Shown here: positions 53,807 through 63,194 of the stretch, piece after piece
Numbering within the stretch: the stretch's first letter is position 1
How the letters are laid out: each line of letters begins with the position of its first letter
From: Agromyces subbeticus DSM 16689
GTDB taxonomy: Bacteria > Actinomycetota > Actinomycetes > Actinomycetales > Microbacteriaceae
DNA length: 64,000 bases
NCBI RefSeq assembly: GCF_000421565.1
Contig: NZ_ATXG01000001.1
Location: 186,001 to 250,000, forward strand
Direction of reading: 5' to 3'
Position numbers and translations under genes: made by a program
Notes under the pieces: generated by a model
Database searches by the model: none
What the model saw: the letters and a program-made list of their open reading frames with translations, nothing else
What the model was told of the DNA's origin: nothing

Positions 53807-54286
53807 TCACGCGACGAGCGCGAGCACGAACGCGAGGCACGCCGCGGTCGAGGTGAGCGTGCGCACGTGGTTCCACGCGAGCCACCCCGGCCGAAAGGCC
53901 TGCCACGCGTCGGCGAGCGCCGCGGCATCCGTCTCGGGCACGGCGGCCAGGCGGTTGTTGCGCGGCACGTTCGCGCCGCCCGTGACGAAGACGACCCCCA
54001 CCAGGTAGAGCGCTGCACCGGCGATCACCCACCACGTCGCACCGGCGGGCTGCCCCGTGAAGGCCATGACGAGCAGCACCACTGCGATGAGTGCCGTGCC
54101 GAAGATGGCGATCATGAACGGCGCCCGCACGGCGGTGACGTTGATGCCGCGCATGGCGCGTGCCGCCTCGGTGGCGCCGGCCCGATCGATGCCCTGCGTC
54201 ACGAACGTGGAGAAGGCGAAGAACGCGCCGGCAACGATGCCGGTGCCGAGGATCGCGATGAAGAGCAGGATGTCGACGAGGGTCAT
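53807..54286 (-). CDS. DUF1772-family membrane protein
   Basis: 159 aa, four helices. TLVDILLFIAILGTGIVAGAFFAFSTFVTQGIDR and NVTAVRAPFMIAIFGTALIAVVLL, with the GGANVPRNNRLAAVPETDA motif, match the DUF1772/anthrone-oxygenase-like group. ATG 54286 is the family start; an open extension to 54322 lacks an RBS. Function unknown. Confidence 0.85.
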   Translation of the reverse strand: MTLVDILLFIAILGTGIVAGAFFAFSTFVTQGIDRAGATEAARAMRGINVTAVRAPFMIAIFGTALIAVVLLVMAFTGQPAGATWWVIAGAALYLVGVVFVTGGANVPRNNRLAAVPETDAAALADAWQAFRPGWLAWNHVRTLTSTAACLAFVLALVA

Positions 54287-54335
54287 TTGAGGAGTTTGCC
54301 GTACTCGGGTCGACGGGCTCAACTCCTCGGCACGC

Positions 54336-54845
54336 TCAGCGCAGCGGCTTGATCATCTCGAGTTCGAGCCCGCCGGGCGCGAGCTCGTACTCGCGGCTGC
54401 GACCGGTGTGCGTGAAGCCGAGCTTCTCGTAGAAGCGGATCGCACGGGGATTGTCTTCGTGCACCTCGAGGCGGAGCGTGTCGCCGAATCCGCGCGCCCA
54501 GTCTTCGACGGCGTCGAGCAGCATGCGCGAGACGCCGGCGGCCTCACCGCGGTGGTCAGCGGCGACGTAGACCCCCACGAGCAGTGGCCCCGACGTGGCA
54601 TCCGGAATGTAGCCGCCCATCTGCCCGATCCAGCGGTCGCCGTCGATCGCCACGATCGAGGTCTGGCGCGGCGTCGTGCCGCGTGCACCGCGGAGTCGCC
54701 AGCCCTCCTCGTCGACGTCGAGCGCCGTGGCGAGGGTCTCGGCGTAGGCGAGCGGGTAGTCGCGCAGCATCTCGAGGCGGAGCGCCCGCACGGCCTGCCA
54801 GTCGGCCTCCGACGTGGTGCGGATGACGATGTCTCGATGCGGCAT
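54336..54845 (-). CDS. GNAT-family acetyltransferase
   Basis: 169 aa. The acetyl-CoA motif VGVYVAADHRGEAAGVSRMLLDAVEDWA (Q/R-x-x-G-x-G/A-like) and NPRAIRFYEKLGFTHTGRSREYEL are typical of GNAT N-acetyltransferases. Substrate unknown. Probably monocistronic on the minus strand, 117 bases from the bS22 gene that reads away from it. Confidence 0.9.
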   Translation of the reverse strand: MPHRDIVIRTTSEADWQAVRALRLEMLRDYPLAYAETLATALDVDEEGWRLRGARGTTPRQTSIVAIDGDRWIGQMGGYIPDATSGPLLVGVYVAADHRGEAAGVSRMLLDAVEDWARGFGDTLRLEVHEDNPRAIRFYEKLGFTHTGRSREYELAPGGLELEMIKPLR

Positions 54846-54962
54846 CCCTCGACGCTAACCCATTCGGCGAGTTCGGCTGCGCGGATCCGGTAGACTACCC
54901 CGAGGCTTTCTGGCCAACGGCCGCGGCACGCGCGACCGACTGATCTTTTCTGTGAGGTTCTG

Positions 54963-55061
54963 ATGGGTTCCGTCATCAAGAAGCGCCGCAAGCGTATGGC
55001 GAAGAAGAAGCACCGCAAGCTGCTTCGCAAGACGCGCCACCAGCGTCGCAACAAGAAGTAG
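54963..55061 (+). CDS. bS22-like tiny ribosomal protein (AURKAIP1/COX24 domain)
   Basis: 32 aa, extremely basic: [20 protein letters not shown] and a tail [12 protein letters not shown]. It matches the small 30S subunit protein bS22 known from mycobacteria and other actinobacteria. ATG 54963 is preceded by a TAGACT -10-like element (54890-54895), and the gene is followed immediately by an intrinsic terminator. This is easily missed in annotation. Confidence 0.88.
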   Translation: MGSVIKKRRKRMAKKKHRKLLRKTRHQRRNKK

Positions 55062-55081
55062 TCCTTCGGTACTACCGGCTG

Positions 55082-55110
55082 AGCGTCAGGCCCTTCGGCC
55101 TGGCGCTTTT
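55082..55110 (+). terminator. Intrinsic terminator after the bS22 gene
   Basis: An 11-bp stem (AGCGTCAGGCC with GGCCTGGCGCT, one G-T pair), CTTC loop and TTTT tail ending at 55110, 20 bases after the stop codon. Textbook rho-independent terminator. Confidence 0.85.
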
Positions 55111-55122
55111 CGCTGTGCTCGA

Positions 55123-55172
55123 GGGTCTCGATACGCGGCCTCCTCCGTCGGCCGCTACTCGACCAGCGGAAT
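55123..55172. repeat. Dispersed palindromic element with GCTACTCGACC core
   Basis: GGTCTCGATACGCGGCC and GGCCGCTACTCGACC are near reverse complements around a TCCTCCGTC centre, in the spacer between bS22 and the glutaredoxin-like gene. The same GCTACTCGACC core is tandemly repeated at 38447-38488. Looks like a REP-like family of this genome. Confidence 0.6.
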
Positions 55173-55183
55173 AGGCTGGAGGG

Positions 55184-55453
55184 GTGGCACGCGACATCCG
55201 ACTCACCCTCATCGGCAAGCCCGGTTGCCATCTCTGCGACGACGCGAGGGCGGCCGTGCAGACCGTGCTGGCCGAGATCGAGGCGACGGATGCCGCGCCG
55301 CGCGTGATCTTCGACGAGCGCTCGATCCTCGACGACGACGAACTCCGCAACCGCTACGCCGAAGAGATCCCGGTCGTGCTCATCGACGACGTCGTGCACA
55401 ACTACTGGCGCATCGACCCCGTGCGGTTGAAGAAGGCGCTGCTCGCCGGCTGA
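55184..55453 (+). CDS. Glutaredoxin-like (DUF836) protein
   Basis: 89 aa. A thioredoxin-like start LTLIGKPGCHLCDDARAAVQ carries a CxxC (Cys-His-Leu-Cys) redox motif and a cis-Pro in EIPVVLIDD. GTG 55184 with GGAGGG overlapping. Likely a small thiol oxidoreductase; partner unknown. Confidence 0.88.
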   Translation: MARDIRLTLIGKPGCHLCDDARAAVQTVLAEIEATDAAPRVIFDERSILDDDELRNRYAEEIPVVLIDDVVHNYWRIDPVRLKKALLAG

Positions 55454-55537
55454 GCGACACCTCCTCGCCGCCTACCCGGAGCCCGCGCGGCGGTCAAGCC
55501 CGTTGCCGGCGCTCGTCGCCCGGTCTTGACTGATGGC

Positions 55538-57088
55538 ATGAGCTCGTACTGGAAGGCCGGCGCGCCGAAGACCGGGGCGACCCTGCCCATCGATGACGCG
55601 ATGCGGGCTCCGCTGCCCGCTGCACCCGTCGACGTGGCGGTCATCGGTGCCGGCATCACGGGGCTCTCGACCGCGCTCATGCTGCAGCGAGCCGGCCGCT
55701 CGGTGGTGATCGTCGAGGCGACCGAGGTCGCCGCCCTCGCCTCAGGCGCGAACACCGGCAAGGCGAGCGTGCTGCAGGGCGCTCGGCTGCAGCGCATCCG
55801 CCGCTCGCACTCGGCGAAGGTCACTCGCGCCTACGTCGAGGCGAATCTCGACGGCCAGGCGTGGATCGCCGAGTTCACCCGCGACCACGACGTGCCGGTC
55901 GCCATCGAACCGGCCTACAGCTACGCCCAGTCCGACGCCGGGCTCAAGACCGTGCTGGCCGAATTCGATGCCGCTCGCGAGGCCGGGCTTCCGGTCGAGA
56001 TGGTCGAGCGGATGCCGGTGCAGTTCCCGTTCGCCGGAGCGGTCGCGCTCGAGGGCCAGCTCGCGCTCGACCCGTATCGGCTCATGCTCGCGCTCGCCCG
56101 CGAGTTCGTCGCCGACGGCGGCGTGCTCGTCACCGGCGTGCGGGTTCGCGACGTGCAGGCCTCCGACCCCGTTGTGCTCGAGACCGACCAGGGTCGCCTT
56201 CGCGCCCGCGACGTCGTGGTTGCGACGGCGACCCCAGTGCTCGATCGGGGGCTGTACTTCGCGAAGACGCGGCATTCGCGCTCGTACATCGCCTCCTTCC
56301 GCGTCGGCGACCCGCCGACGCCGGGCCTGTTCCTCTCGGTCGACCAGCCCACCCGCTCGCTGCGCACGGCGCCGCCGCATCCCGAGTCGGGCGCGGCGGG
56401 CCTGCAGCTCATTGTCAGCGGCAACGAGCATCCGGTCGGCCGGGTGTCGTCGGCGGCGGCCCGCGCCGACGACCTCGTTCGCTGGACACAGCGCCACTTT
56501 CCCGGCGCCGAGCTGACGCATCGCTGGTCGGCGCAGGACTATGAGTCGCTGAACCTCATTCCCTTCGCCGGGCGGATGCCGCGGGGCCGGCGCCGCATCT
56601 GGTTCGCCACGGGCTACGCGAAGTGGGGCCTCACGAACGGCGTCGCGGCGGCGATGCGCATCTCGGCCGAGATCCTCGGCGAGCCGTGGCGGGATCATCA
56701 GGCGTGGATGCAGGTGCTCGGCACTCGCATGACGGTGCCCGCCGACCTCGCGCGGGGCGTCTCGGAGAACGCCAAGGTCGCGGGCGATCTCGCAGCGGGC
56801 TGGGCGCGGGCCGAGGCGCATCCGACGCCCGTGCCGAAGCCGCCGGAAGGCACCGGCGTCGTGGGCTCGCGCCGGGGAGTGCCGGTCGGCGTCTCGACCG
56901 TCGACGGGGAGACGTGCGCGGTGCGCGCGATCTGCACGCACCTCGGCGGCGTCGTGCGGTGGAACGACGCCGAGCACACGTGGGACTGCCCCCTGCACGG
57001 CTCGCGCTTCGAGGCATCCGGCCGGCTGATCGAGGGGCCTGCGACGCGGGACCTGCCGTCGACCGCTCGACCCGACGGTCTGCGCTGA
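55538..57088 (+). CDS. FAD-dependent oxidoreductase fused to a Rieske domain
   Basis: 516 aa. The FAD-binding Rossmann motif is VAVIGAGITGLSTALMLQRAG near residue 36, followed by DAO-type segments (ASGANTGKASVLQGARLQ). The C-terminal Rieske 2Fe-2S domain has ligands Cys466, His468 (CTHLGG) and Cys484, His487 (CPLHGSRF). I chose ATG 55538 over TTG 55526. Such FAD-Rieske proteins oxidise an amino acid or other amine; the substrate is unknown. It is the first of a plus-strand run, but 125 bases separate it from the sulfatase. Confidence 0.9.
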   Translation: MSSYWKAGAPKTGATLPIDDAMRAPLPAAPVDVAVIGAGITGLSTALMLQRAGRSVVIVEATEVAALASGANTGKASVLQGARLQRIRRSHSAKVTRAYVEANLDGQAWIAEFTRDHDVPVAIEPAYSYAQSDAGLKTVLAEFDAAREAGLPVEMVERMPVQFPFAGAVALEGQLALDPYRLMLALAREFVADGGVLVTGVRVRDVQASDPVVLETDQGRLRARDVVVATATPVLDRGLYFAKTRHSRSYIASFRVGDPPTPGLFLSVDQPTRSLRTAPPHPESGAAGLQLIVSGNEHPVGRVSSAAARADDLVRWTQRHFPGAELTHRWSAQDYESLNLIPFAGRMPRGRRRIWFATGYAKWGLTNGVAAAMRISAEILGEPWRDHQAWMQVLGTRMTVPADLARGVSENAKVAGDLAAGWARAEAHPTPVPKPPEGTGVVGSRRGVPVGVSTVDGETCAVRAICTHLGGVVRWNDAEHTWDCPLHGSRFEASGRLIEGPATRDLPSTARPDGLR

Positions 57089-57213
57089 ACGGTCGGCGCT
57101 GAACGCTGCCTGCGGCGTCGCGCGCCGCTCTTCCCCCGGCTTCGACTCCCGGGTTAGGTTGGGCACGGGGGCAACTGCGACGCCCCCGCACTGCGAACGA
57201 AGGGGAATCCCAA

Positions 57214-59556
57214 GTGGGAGAGTTCAAGGGCAAGATCGAACTGGACGTGCGCGACTCGGTGGGGGACTGGGACGCGTTCCTTCCTGACAAGGCTCCGCAG
57301 GGGGCGCCGAACGTGCTCGTCGTGCTCTACGACGACACCGGGCAGGCCGCGTGGTCGCCCTACGGCGGCCGCATCAACATGCCGACGATGGATCGGCTCG
57401 CTGCGGGCGGGCTGACCTACACCCAGTGGCACACCACGGCGCTCTGCTCGCCGACGCGCTCGACCTTTCTGACCGGCCGCAACCACCACCAGAACGGGTT
57501 CGCGACGATCTCGGAGTCGTCGACCGGGTTCCCGGGCTACAACTCCCACATCCCGCCGACGAACGCGACGATGGCGAACGTGCTGCGCGACGCCGGCTGG
57601 TCGACGTTCTGGGTCGGCAAGAACCACAACGTGCCGATCGACGAGTGGACGGCGGGAGCATCGAAGAAGAACTGGCCGCTCGCTCAGGGCTACGACCGCT
57701 TCTACGGCTTCATCGGCGGTGAGACGAACAACTGGTACCCCTCGCTCGCCGAAGACAACCACTACATCGACCAGCCGTACTTGCCCGAAGACGGCTACCA
57801 CCTCTCGAAGGACCTCGCCGACCAGGCGCTGAAGATGATCCGCGACGTGAAGCAGACCGAGCCCGACAAGCCCTGGTACCTCTGGTTCTGCCCTGGGGCA
57901 AACCACGCGCCGCATCACGCGCCCGAGGAGTACATCGCCAAGTACAAGGGCAAGTTCGACGACGGCTACGAGGCGTACCGCGAGTGGGTGCTGCCGCGCA
58001 TGATCGAGCGCGGCATCCTGCCCGAGGGCACCGACCTCACCGACGTGAACCCGATGCCCGACGGCACCTACACGCAGACCGACTACGTGCGCCCGTGGGC
58101 CGAGCTGAACGATGAGGAGAAGGCGATGTTCTGCCGGATGGCGGAGGTCTTCGCGGGGTTCTCGGAGTACACCGACGCCCAGGTCGGCCGCATCATCGAC
58201 TACCTCGAGGAGTCGGGCCAGCTCGAGAACACCATCGTGCTGTACTGCGCCGACAACGGGGCATCCGGTGAGGGCAGCCCCAACGGTTCGGTCAACGAGG
58301 GCAAGATCTTCGGCGGCTACCCCGACTCGCTCGACGACAACCTGCGGCTCGTCGACAAGCTCGGCAGCCCTGACACGTACAACCACTACCCGACCGGCTG
58401 GGCGATGGCCTTCTCGACGCCGTATCGCATGTTCAAGCGCTACTCCTACCAGGGCGGCGTGTGCGATCCGCTCGTGATCCACTGGCCGGCGGGCTTCGCG
58501 GCCAAGGGCGAGGTGCGCAACCAGTACCACCACTCGACCGACATCGTGCCCACCATTCTCGAGGCGTGCGGCGTGGAGATGCCCGAGACCTATGCCGGCG
58601 TCGAACAGAACCCGCTCGCCGGGGTCTCGATGAAGTACTCCTTCGACGCTCCCGTCGACGGCCCGACGGAGAAAGAGACCCAGTACTACGAAATGCTCGG
58701 CAGCCGCGGCATCTGGCACAAGGGGTGGAAGGCCGTCACCGTGCACGGCCCGATGGCCGGCACGAGCGGCTTCGAGAACGACACCTGGCAGCTCTTCCAC
58801 ACCGATGTCGACCGGGCCGAGGCGCACGACCTCGCCGCGGAGCATCCCGAGAGGGTCGAGGCGTTGAAGGCGCTGTGGCTCGAGGAGGCGAAGGCGAACG
58901 ACGTGCTGCCGCTGAACGACCTGCAGATCATCGGCAACCCGAAGGACTTCGAGACCTTCATCTCGATGGAGTTCCATCAGCCGGCTCCGCCGAGCGGGCA
59001 GTACATCTACTACCCGGGCACCTCCGAGGTTCCCGAGCGGTCGGCGGCGAACGTGCATGGCGTCTCGTACAAGATCCTGGCCGAGGTCGACTTCACCGGT
59101 GAGACGCAAGGCATCATCTTCGCGCACGGCTCACGGTTCGGCGGGCATGCGCTCTTCGTGAAAGACGGCGAGTTGAGCTACGCCTACAACTTCTTGGGCA
59201 TCCCGCCCGAGAATCGCATCACGGCGCCGGCGCCGCTGAGCGGCCGGCACATCGTGGGCGTCGAGTTCACCAAGGAGCGCATGGGCGACTACCGCGAGGG
59301 CATCGGGCCGCTCAAGCTCTTCATCGACGAGCAGCAGGTCGGCGAGCAGGAGATCCGCACGGTGCTCGGGCACTTCTCGCTCTGCGGCGAGGGCCTCTGC
59401 ATCGGCTACGACAGCGGCGATGCCGTCTCGAGTGCCTATGTCGGTTCGCGGTTCGAGTTCACGGGCGGTGAGATCAAGAAGGTCGTCTTCGACATAGCCG
59501 ACGACGTGTACCTCGATCTCGAGGGTCACCTCGCGGCGGCGATGGCGCGCGACTGA
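57214..59556 (+). CDS. Arylsulfatase (formylglycine-type)
   Basis: 780 aa. The sulfatase signature is CSPTR with Cys78 (codon at 57445), which is converted to formylglycine; metal-binding Asp40 and Asp41 are in VVLYDDTGQ and YGGRINMPTMDRLA follows. ADNGASGEGSPNGSVNEGKIFGG holds further metal ligands. Long arylsulfatase form with an extra C-terminal beta-like domain (about 600-770). It needs the formylglycine-generating enzyme encoded at 62207-63160. GTG 57214 with GAAGGGG ahead. No signal peptide is seen, so it acts in the cytoplasm or leaves by an unknown route. Confidence 0.93.
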   Translation: MGEFKGKIELDVRDSVGDWDAFLPDKAPQGAPNVLVVLYDDTGQAAWSPYGGRINMPTMDRLAAGGLTYTQWHTTALCSPTRSTFLTGRNHHQNGFATISESSTGFPGYNSHIPPTNATMANVLRDAGWSTFWVGKNHNVPIDEWTAGASKKNWPLAQGYDRFYGFIGGETNNWYPSLAEDNHYIDQPYLPEDGYHLSKDLADQALKMIRDVKQTEPDKPWYLWFCPGANHAPHHAPEEYIAKYKGKFDDGYEAYREWVLPRMIERGILPEGTDLTDVNPMPDGTYTQTDYVRPWAELNDEEKAMFCRMAEVFAGFSEYTDAQVGRIIDYLEESGQLENTIVLYCADNGASGEGSPNGSVNEGKIFGGYPDSLDDNLRLVDKLGSPDTYNHYPTGWAMAFSTPYRMFKRYSYQGGVCDPLVIHWPAGFAAKGEVRNQYHHSTDIVPTILEACGVEMPETYAGVEQNPLAGVSMKYSFDAPVDGPTEKETQYYEMLGSRGIWHKGWKAVTVHGPMAGTSGFENDTWQLFHTDVDRAEAHDLAAEHPERVEALKALWLEEAKANDVLPLNDLQIIGNPKDFETFISMEFHQPAPPSGQYIYYPGTSEVPERSAANVHGVSYKILAEVDFTGETQGIIFAHGSRFGGHALFVKDGELSYAYNFLGIPPENRITAPAPLSGRHIVGVEFTKERMGDYREGIGPLKLFIDEQQVGEQEIRTVLGHFSLCGEGLCIGYDSGDAVSSAYVGSRFEFTGGEIKKVVFDIADDVYLDLEGHLAAAMARD

Positions 59557-60488
59557 TGAGCGCGTCATCGATGCCCATGCCTTCGTGGGCCGATGGGCCC
59601 GCTCGTGACGCGATCATCGCGTTCGTCGAGCGGGTCACCAGCGGCCCCGAGGCCGTGCCCATCGAGGAGCGGATCGCCGTCTTCGACAACGACGGCACCC
59701 TCTGGACCGAGAAGCCGATGCCCACGCAGCTGCACTACATCGTCGAGCAGTGGCGTGCCCAGGCCGAGGCCGATCCGTCACTCGCCGACCGCCAGCCCTA
59801 CCGGGCTGCCGTCACGGGCGACTACGCCTGGCTCGGCGGCGCCATCGACAAGCATTACGCGGGCGATGACAGCGATCTGCAGATCTTCATCGGCGCGCTC
59901 GTCGGCGTCACTGCCGGCATGAGCGTCGAAGACTATGCAGCGTCGGTTGGCGAGTTCTACGAGCGGGCGAAGCACCTGACGCTCGGCACCCCGTATGGCG
60001 ATGCCGTGTACCGCCCGATGATCGAGCTGCTGCGGTACCTCGAGCAGCACGGGTTCACGGTGTACATCGTCTCCGGTGGCGAACGCGACTTCATGCGACC
60101 CATGACCCAGCAGTACTACGGGATCCCGCCCGAGCACGTGATCGGGTCTGCGCTCGGTCTCGCGTTCGACGCCGACTCGGGTGACGTGCGCTACACCGCC
60201 GGGCTCGATTTCCTCGACGACGGCCCCGAGAAGCCCGTGCGCATCTGGAGCCGCATCGGTCGGCGGCCGCTCCTCGCGGGCGGCAACTCGAACGGCGACC
60301 TGCCGATGCTCGAGTTCACCCGCGCCGGCGGCGGCCTCGCGCTGCTGATCCACCACGACGACGACACCGAGCGTGGCGACGTGCCCTACGACAAGGGCGC
60401 CGAGCACGCGCTCGCCGCGGCATCCGATCGGGGATTCACCGTCGTGAGCGTCAAGCGCGACTGGTCGACGGTCTTCCCCGAGAACTGA
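59556..60488 (+). CDS. HAD-superfamily phosphatase-like protein
   Basis: 310 aa. Motif I is VFDNDGTLWTE (nucleophile Asp), motif II lies in YIVSGGERDFM, and motif IV in GNSNGDLPML, so the HAD active site is complete. Motif I D-N-D-G-T-L-W-T is typical of periplasm-type or AMP-like phosphatases, but the protein has no clear signal peptide. ATG overlaps the sulfatase stop (TGATG). Co-transcribed with the sulfatase; its exact substrate is unknown. Confidence 0.88.
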   Translation: MSASSMPMPSWADGPARDAIIAFVERVTSGPEAVPIEERIAVFDNDGTLWTEKPMPTQLHYIVEQWRAQAEADPSLADRQPYRAAVTGDYAWLGGAIDKHYAGDDSDLQIFIGALVGVTAGMSVEDYAASVGEFYERAKHLTLGTPYGDAVYRPMIELLRYLEQHGFTVYIVSGGERDFMRPMTQQYYGIPPEHVIGSALGLAFDADSGDVRYTAGLDFLDDGPEKPVRIWSRIGRRPLLAGGNSNGDLPMLEFTRAGGGLALLIHHDDDTERGDVPYDKGAEHALAAASDRGFTVVSVKRDWSTVFPEN

Positions 60489-60492
60489 CGCC

Positions 60493-62184
60493 GTGACGTC
60501 GACCGCCGCACCGCCCGCCCGCAGGTTCCGCCTCTTCCCGACCCTCGCGGGCTATCAGCGCGGATGGCTCGGGGCCGACGTGCTCGCGGGCCTCTCTGCC
60601 GGGGCTGTCGTGATCCCGCAGGCCATGGCGTACGCGACGATCGCGAACCTGCCGGTGGAGCTCGGGCTCTACACGTGCATGGTGCCGATGCTCGTGTACG
60701 CGATGCTCGGCGGCTCGCGGGCGATGAGCGTCTCGACGACGTCGACGATCGCGACGCTGACGGCGACCACTCTGGTCTCGGCGGGACTCGCGGCCGGCTC
60801 CGACGACCCCGTGCCCGACCTCATGGCGCTGACGCTGCTCGTCGGCGTGATCCTGCTCATCGCGCGGGTGGCGAAACTCGGCTCGCTCGTCGAGAACATC
60901 TCGCGGGCAACCATCGTCGGCGTGCAGATCGGGGTCGGTGCGACAGTCGCCGTCGGCCAGTTGCCGAAACTGCTCGGAGAGACGACGGATGTCTCGGCGC
61001 ACGGGTTCATCCGATCGATCGCCGCGGCTGTCGAGGCGGTGCCGTCGGCGCACCTCGCGACGGTCGTGCTCTCGATCGGGTCGGTGGCGGGGCTGTTCCT
61101 CATGAAGCGATTCCTGCCGAAGGTGCCGGCGCCGCTCATCGTCGTCGCCGCCGGCATCCTGCTCGTCGCCTTCACCGGTCTCGACGAGGCCGGCCTCGAA
61201 CTCATCGCACCGGTGCCGCAGGGGTTCCCGCCGATCGTGCTGCCGACGTTCGCCAATCTCGGCGCGATGCTGCCGGGTGCCGGAGCGATCGCCGTGATGG
61301 CGTTCCTCGAGTCCGCGGCGGTGGCGCGCGGCATCCGCAAGCCCGGCGAACCGCAGGTCGACAGCAATCAGGAACTGCTCGCGACCGGCGCAGCCAACGC
61401 CATCGGCTCGTTCTTCCAGGTGCTGCCCGCAGCCGGAGGGTTCTCGCAGAGCGCGGTGAACCAGGGCGCCGGAGCGCGCACCCAGCTCTCGTCGCTCGTC
61501 ACCGTTGCCCTCGCGGTGCTCGTCGCGCTCTTCCTTGGACCGGTCATCAGCCTGCTGCCGCAGGCCACGCTCGCCTCGCTCGTGTTCGTCGCCGTCGTGG
61601 GACTGATCGACATCCCCTCGCTCGTGCGGTTCTGGCGCATCAGCCGCAACGACTTCTGGATCGCCGTCGCGACCGCCGTCGTCGGCCTCACCGCGGGCCT
61701 GCTGCTCGCGGTCGTGGTCGGCGTTGTCGTCACCCTCGTGGTCGTGCTGCGTGAACTGAACCGGCTGCGGGTCGAGGTCGGGGAGCCTGCTGGGGAGGCG
61801 GTCGGCCCGGTGCCTGGTGCGGCGGTCGGCTCAGCCGCCGGCGTGGTGCTGCCTGTGCGCCTGCTCGCCCCGCTCTACACGGCGAACGTGCTCGCGCACG
61901 AGAACGCGGTGCTCGACGCTGCGGCGGCGCATCCCGGCATCCGTGCCGTGGCGCTCGAGCTCAGTCGCCTCGACGTCGTGCCGATCACCGTGCTCGACAC
62001 GCTCGCCGACCTCGATCGCGAGCTCGCCGCGCAGCACATCGAACTGCGGTGCGCCGCGGTGCCCGAGTCGGGAGCGGCGACGGCGCGGAAGGGCAGCTGG
62101 TTCACACGGCTCGAGCAGGAGGGACGGGTCTACCCGACCCTCGAGGCGGCTGTGCGGGCGCCGGTGAGGGCGGAGCCGGAGTAG
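60493..62184 (+). CDS. SulP-family anion transporter with STAS domain
   Basis: 563 aa. About eleven helices with SulP signatures (GLSAGAVVIPQAMAYATIANLPVELGLYT, STIATLTATTLV, ANAIGSFFQVLPAAGGFSQSAVNQGAGARTQLS). The C-terminal STAS domain (about residues 440-550) ends the protein. Likely imports sulfate, complementing the sulfatase next door; other anions are possible. GTG 60493, four bases after the HAD stop. Confidence 0.9.
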   Translation: MTSTAAPPARRFRLFPTLAGYQRGWLGADVLAGLSAGAVVIPQAMAYATIANLPVELGLYTCMVPMLVYAMLGGSRAMSVSTTSTIATLTATTLVSAGLAAGSDDPVPDLMALTLLVGVILLIARVAKLGSLVENISRATIVGVQIGVGATVAVGQLPKLLGETTDVSAHGFIRSIAAAVEAVPSAHLATVVLSIGSVAGLFLMKRFLPKVPAPLIVVAAGILLVAFTGLDEAGLELIAPVPQGFPPIVLPTFANLGAMLPGAGAIAVMAFLESAAVARGIRKPGEPQVDSNQELLATGAANAIGSFFQVLPAAGGFSQSAVNQGAGARTQLSSLVTVALAVLVALFLGPVISLLPQATLASLVFVAVVGLIDIPSLVRFWRISRNDFWIAVATAVVGLTAGLLLAVVVGVVVTLVVVLRELNRLRVEVGEPAGEAVGPVPGAAVGSAAGVVLPVRLLAPLYTANVLAHENAVLDAAAAHPGIRAVALELSRLDVVPITVLDTLADLDRELAAQHIELRCAAVPESGAATARKGSWFTRLEQEGRVYPTLEAAVRAPVRAEPE

Positions 62185-62206
62185 CTCAGCAAGCGGTCTC
62201 GCCGCG

Positions 62207-63160
62207 TCAGCTCACGTCGCGCACGCAGCGGAAGCCGATGTGCGTCGTCGCCGTGTCGTCGGCCTGCGGCGACCGCGCCGATGGGCGGTACCGCAGGCAG
62301 TAGTCGGGCGAGCAGAGGTGCGATCCGCCCTTCAGCACGCGACGCGGAATGCGGGAGCCGGGCTCGGCGGATGCCGCGGCGAGCAGGTTCGGCCGCAGCT
62401 GCGCGTCGACCGCTTCGACGCCCGGCGGGTTGTGGCGAGACGTGTAGAAGTCGGTGGTCCACTCCCACACGTTGCCCGTGACGTCGAAGAGCTCGTAGCC
62501 GTTGGCCGCGAACGTCATGACGGGTGACGTGCCGACCCAGCCCTCGGCGCCGGTGTTGCGGTACGGGAACGAGCCCTGCCAGCGATTGACCATGAGCTCG
62601 CCGTCGGGGAACTCCTCGTCGCCCCACGCGAAGCGTGCGCCATCGAGCCCGCCGCGGGCGGCGAACTCGAACTCGGCCTCGGTGGGCAGGCGCTTGCCGG
62701 CCCATTCGGCGTACGCCGTGGCATCCGCGAAGCTCACCTGCACGACCGGGTGGTCGGCGCGCTCGGTGAGTGCATCGACGACAAGGCCATCGGGACGGGA
62801 CGGCTCGGCGCCGAAGGGATGCCGCCAGCTCGCGCCTGCTCCCCAGCGCCACCACTGCCGCCACTCGCGCAGGTCGACCGGGCCGGCGGTCGGCGTGAAC
62901 ACGAGCCCGCCCGGGACGAGGTCGGCGGCGTCGACACCGGGGAAGTCGGCAGGGTCCAGTGGCCGCTCGGCTACGGTGACGTAGCCCGTGGCCTCGACGA
63001 ACGCCGCGAACTGGGCGTTCGTGACGGGGTGCACGTCGATCTCGAACGGCCCGACCGTGCGTTCGTGCACGGGCGTCTCGTCGGCGTAGAACTCGGCCGA
63101 CCCCATCTGGAACGTGCCGCCCGCGAGGCGGGCCATCGGCGTGGTCGCGATCTTCACCAT
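62207..63160 (-). CDS. Formylglycine-generating enzyme (sulfatase maturation)
   Basis: 317 aa. FGE oxidises the Cys of CxPxR in sulfatases. The start AGGTFQMGSAEFYADETPVHERTV and the core LPTEAEFEFAARGG, GNVWEW are family blocks; the two copper-binding and redox cysteines are in KGGSHLCSPDYCLRYRPSARS. Convergent with the SulP gene (22 bases apart) and thus in the same sulfur locus as its substrate sulfatase (CSPTR). Cytoplasmic. Confidence 0.95.
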   Translation of the reverse strand: MVKIATTPMARLAGGTFQMGSAEFYADETPVHERTVGPFEIDVHPVTNAQFAAFVEATGYVTVAERPLDPADFPGVDAADLVPGGLVFTPTAGPVDLREWRQWWRWGAGASWRHPFGAEPSRPDGLVVDALTERADHPVVQVSFADATAYAEWAGKRLPTEAEFEFAARGGLDGARFAWGDEEFPDGELMVNRWQGSFPYRNTGAEGWVGTSPVMTFAANGYELFDVTGNVWEWTTDFYTSRHNPPGVEAVDAQLRPNLLAAASAEPGSRIPRRVLKGGSHLCSPDYCLRYRPSARSPQADDTATTHIGFRCVRDVS

Positions 63161-63194
63161 CCGAGCCTACGGCCCGCATCGAGTTCTGCGTGAG

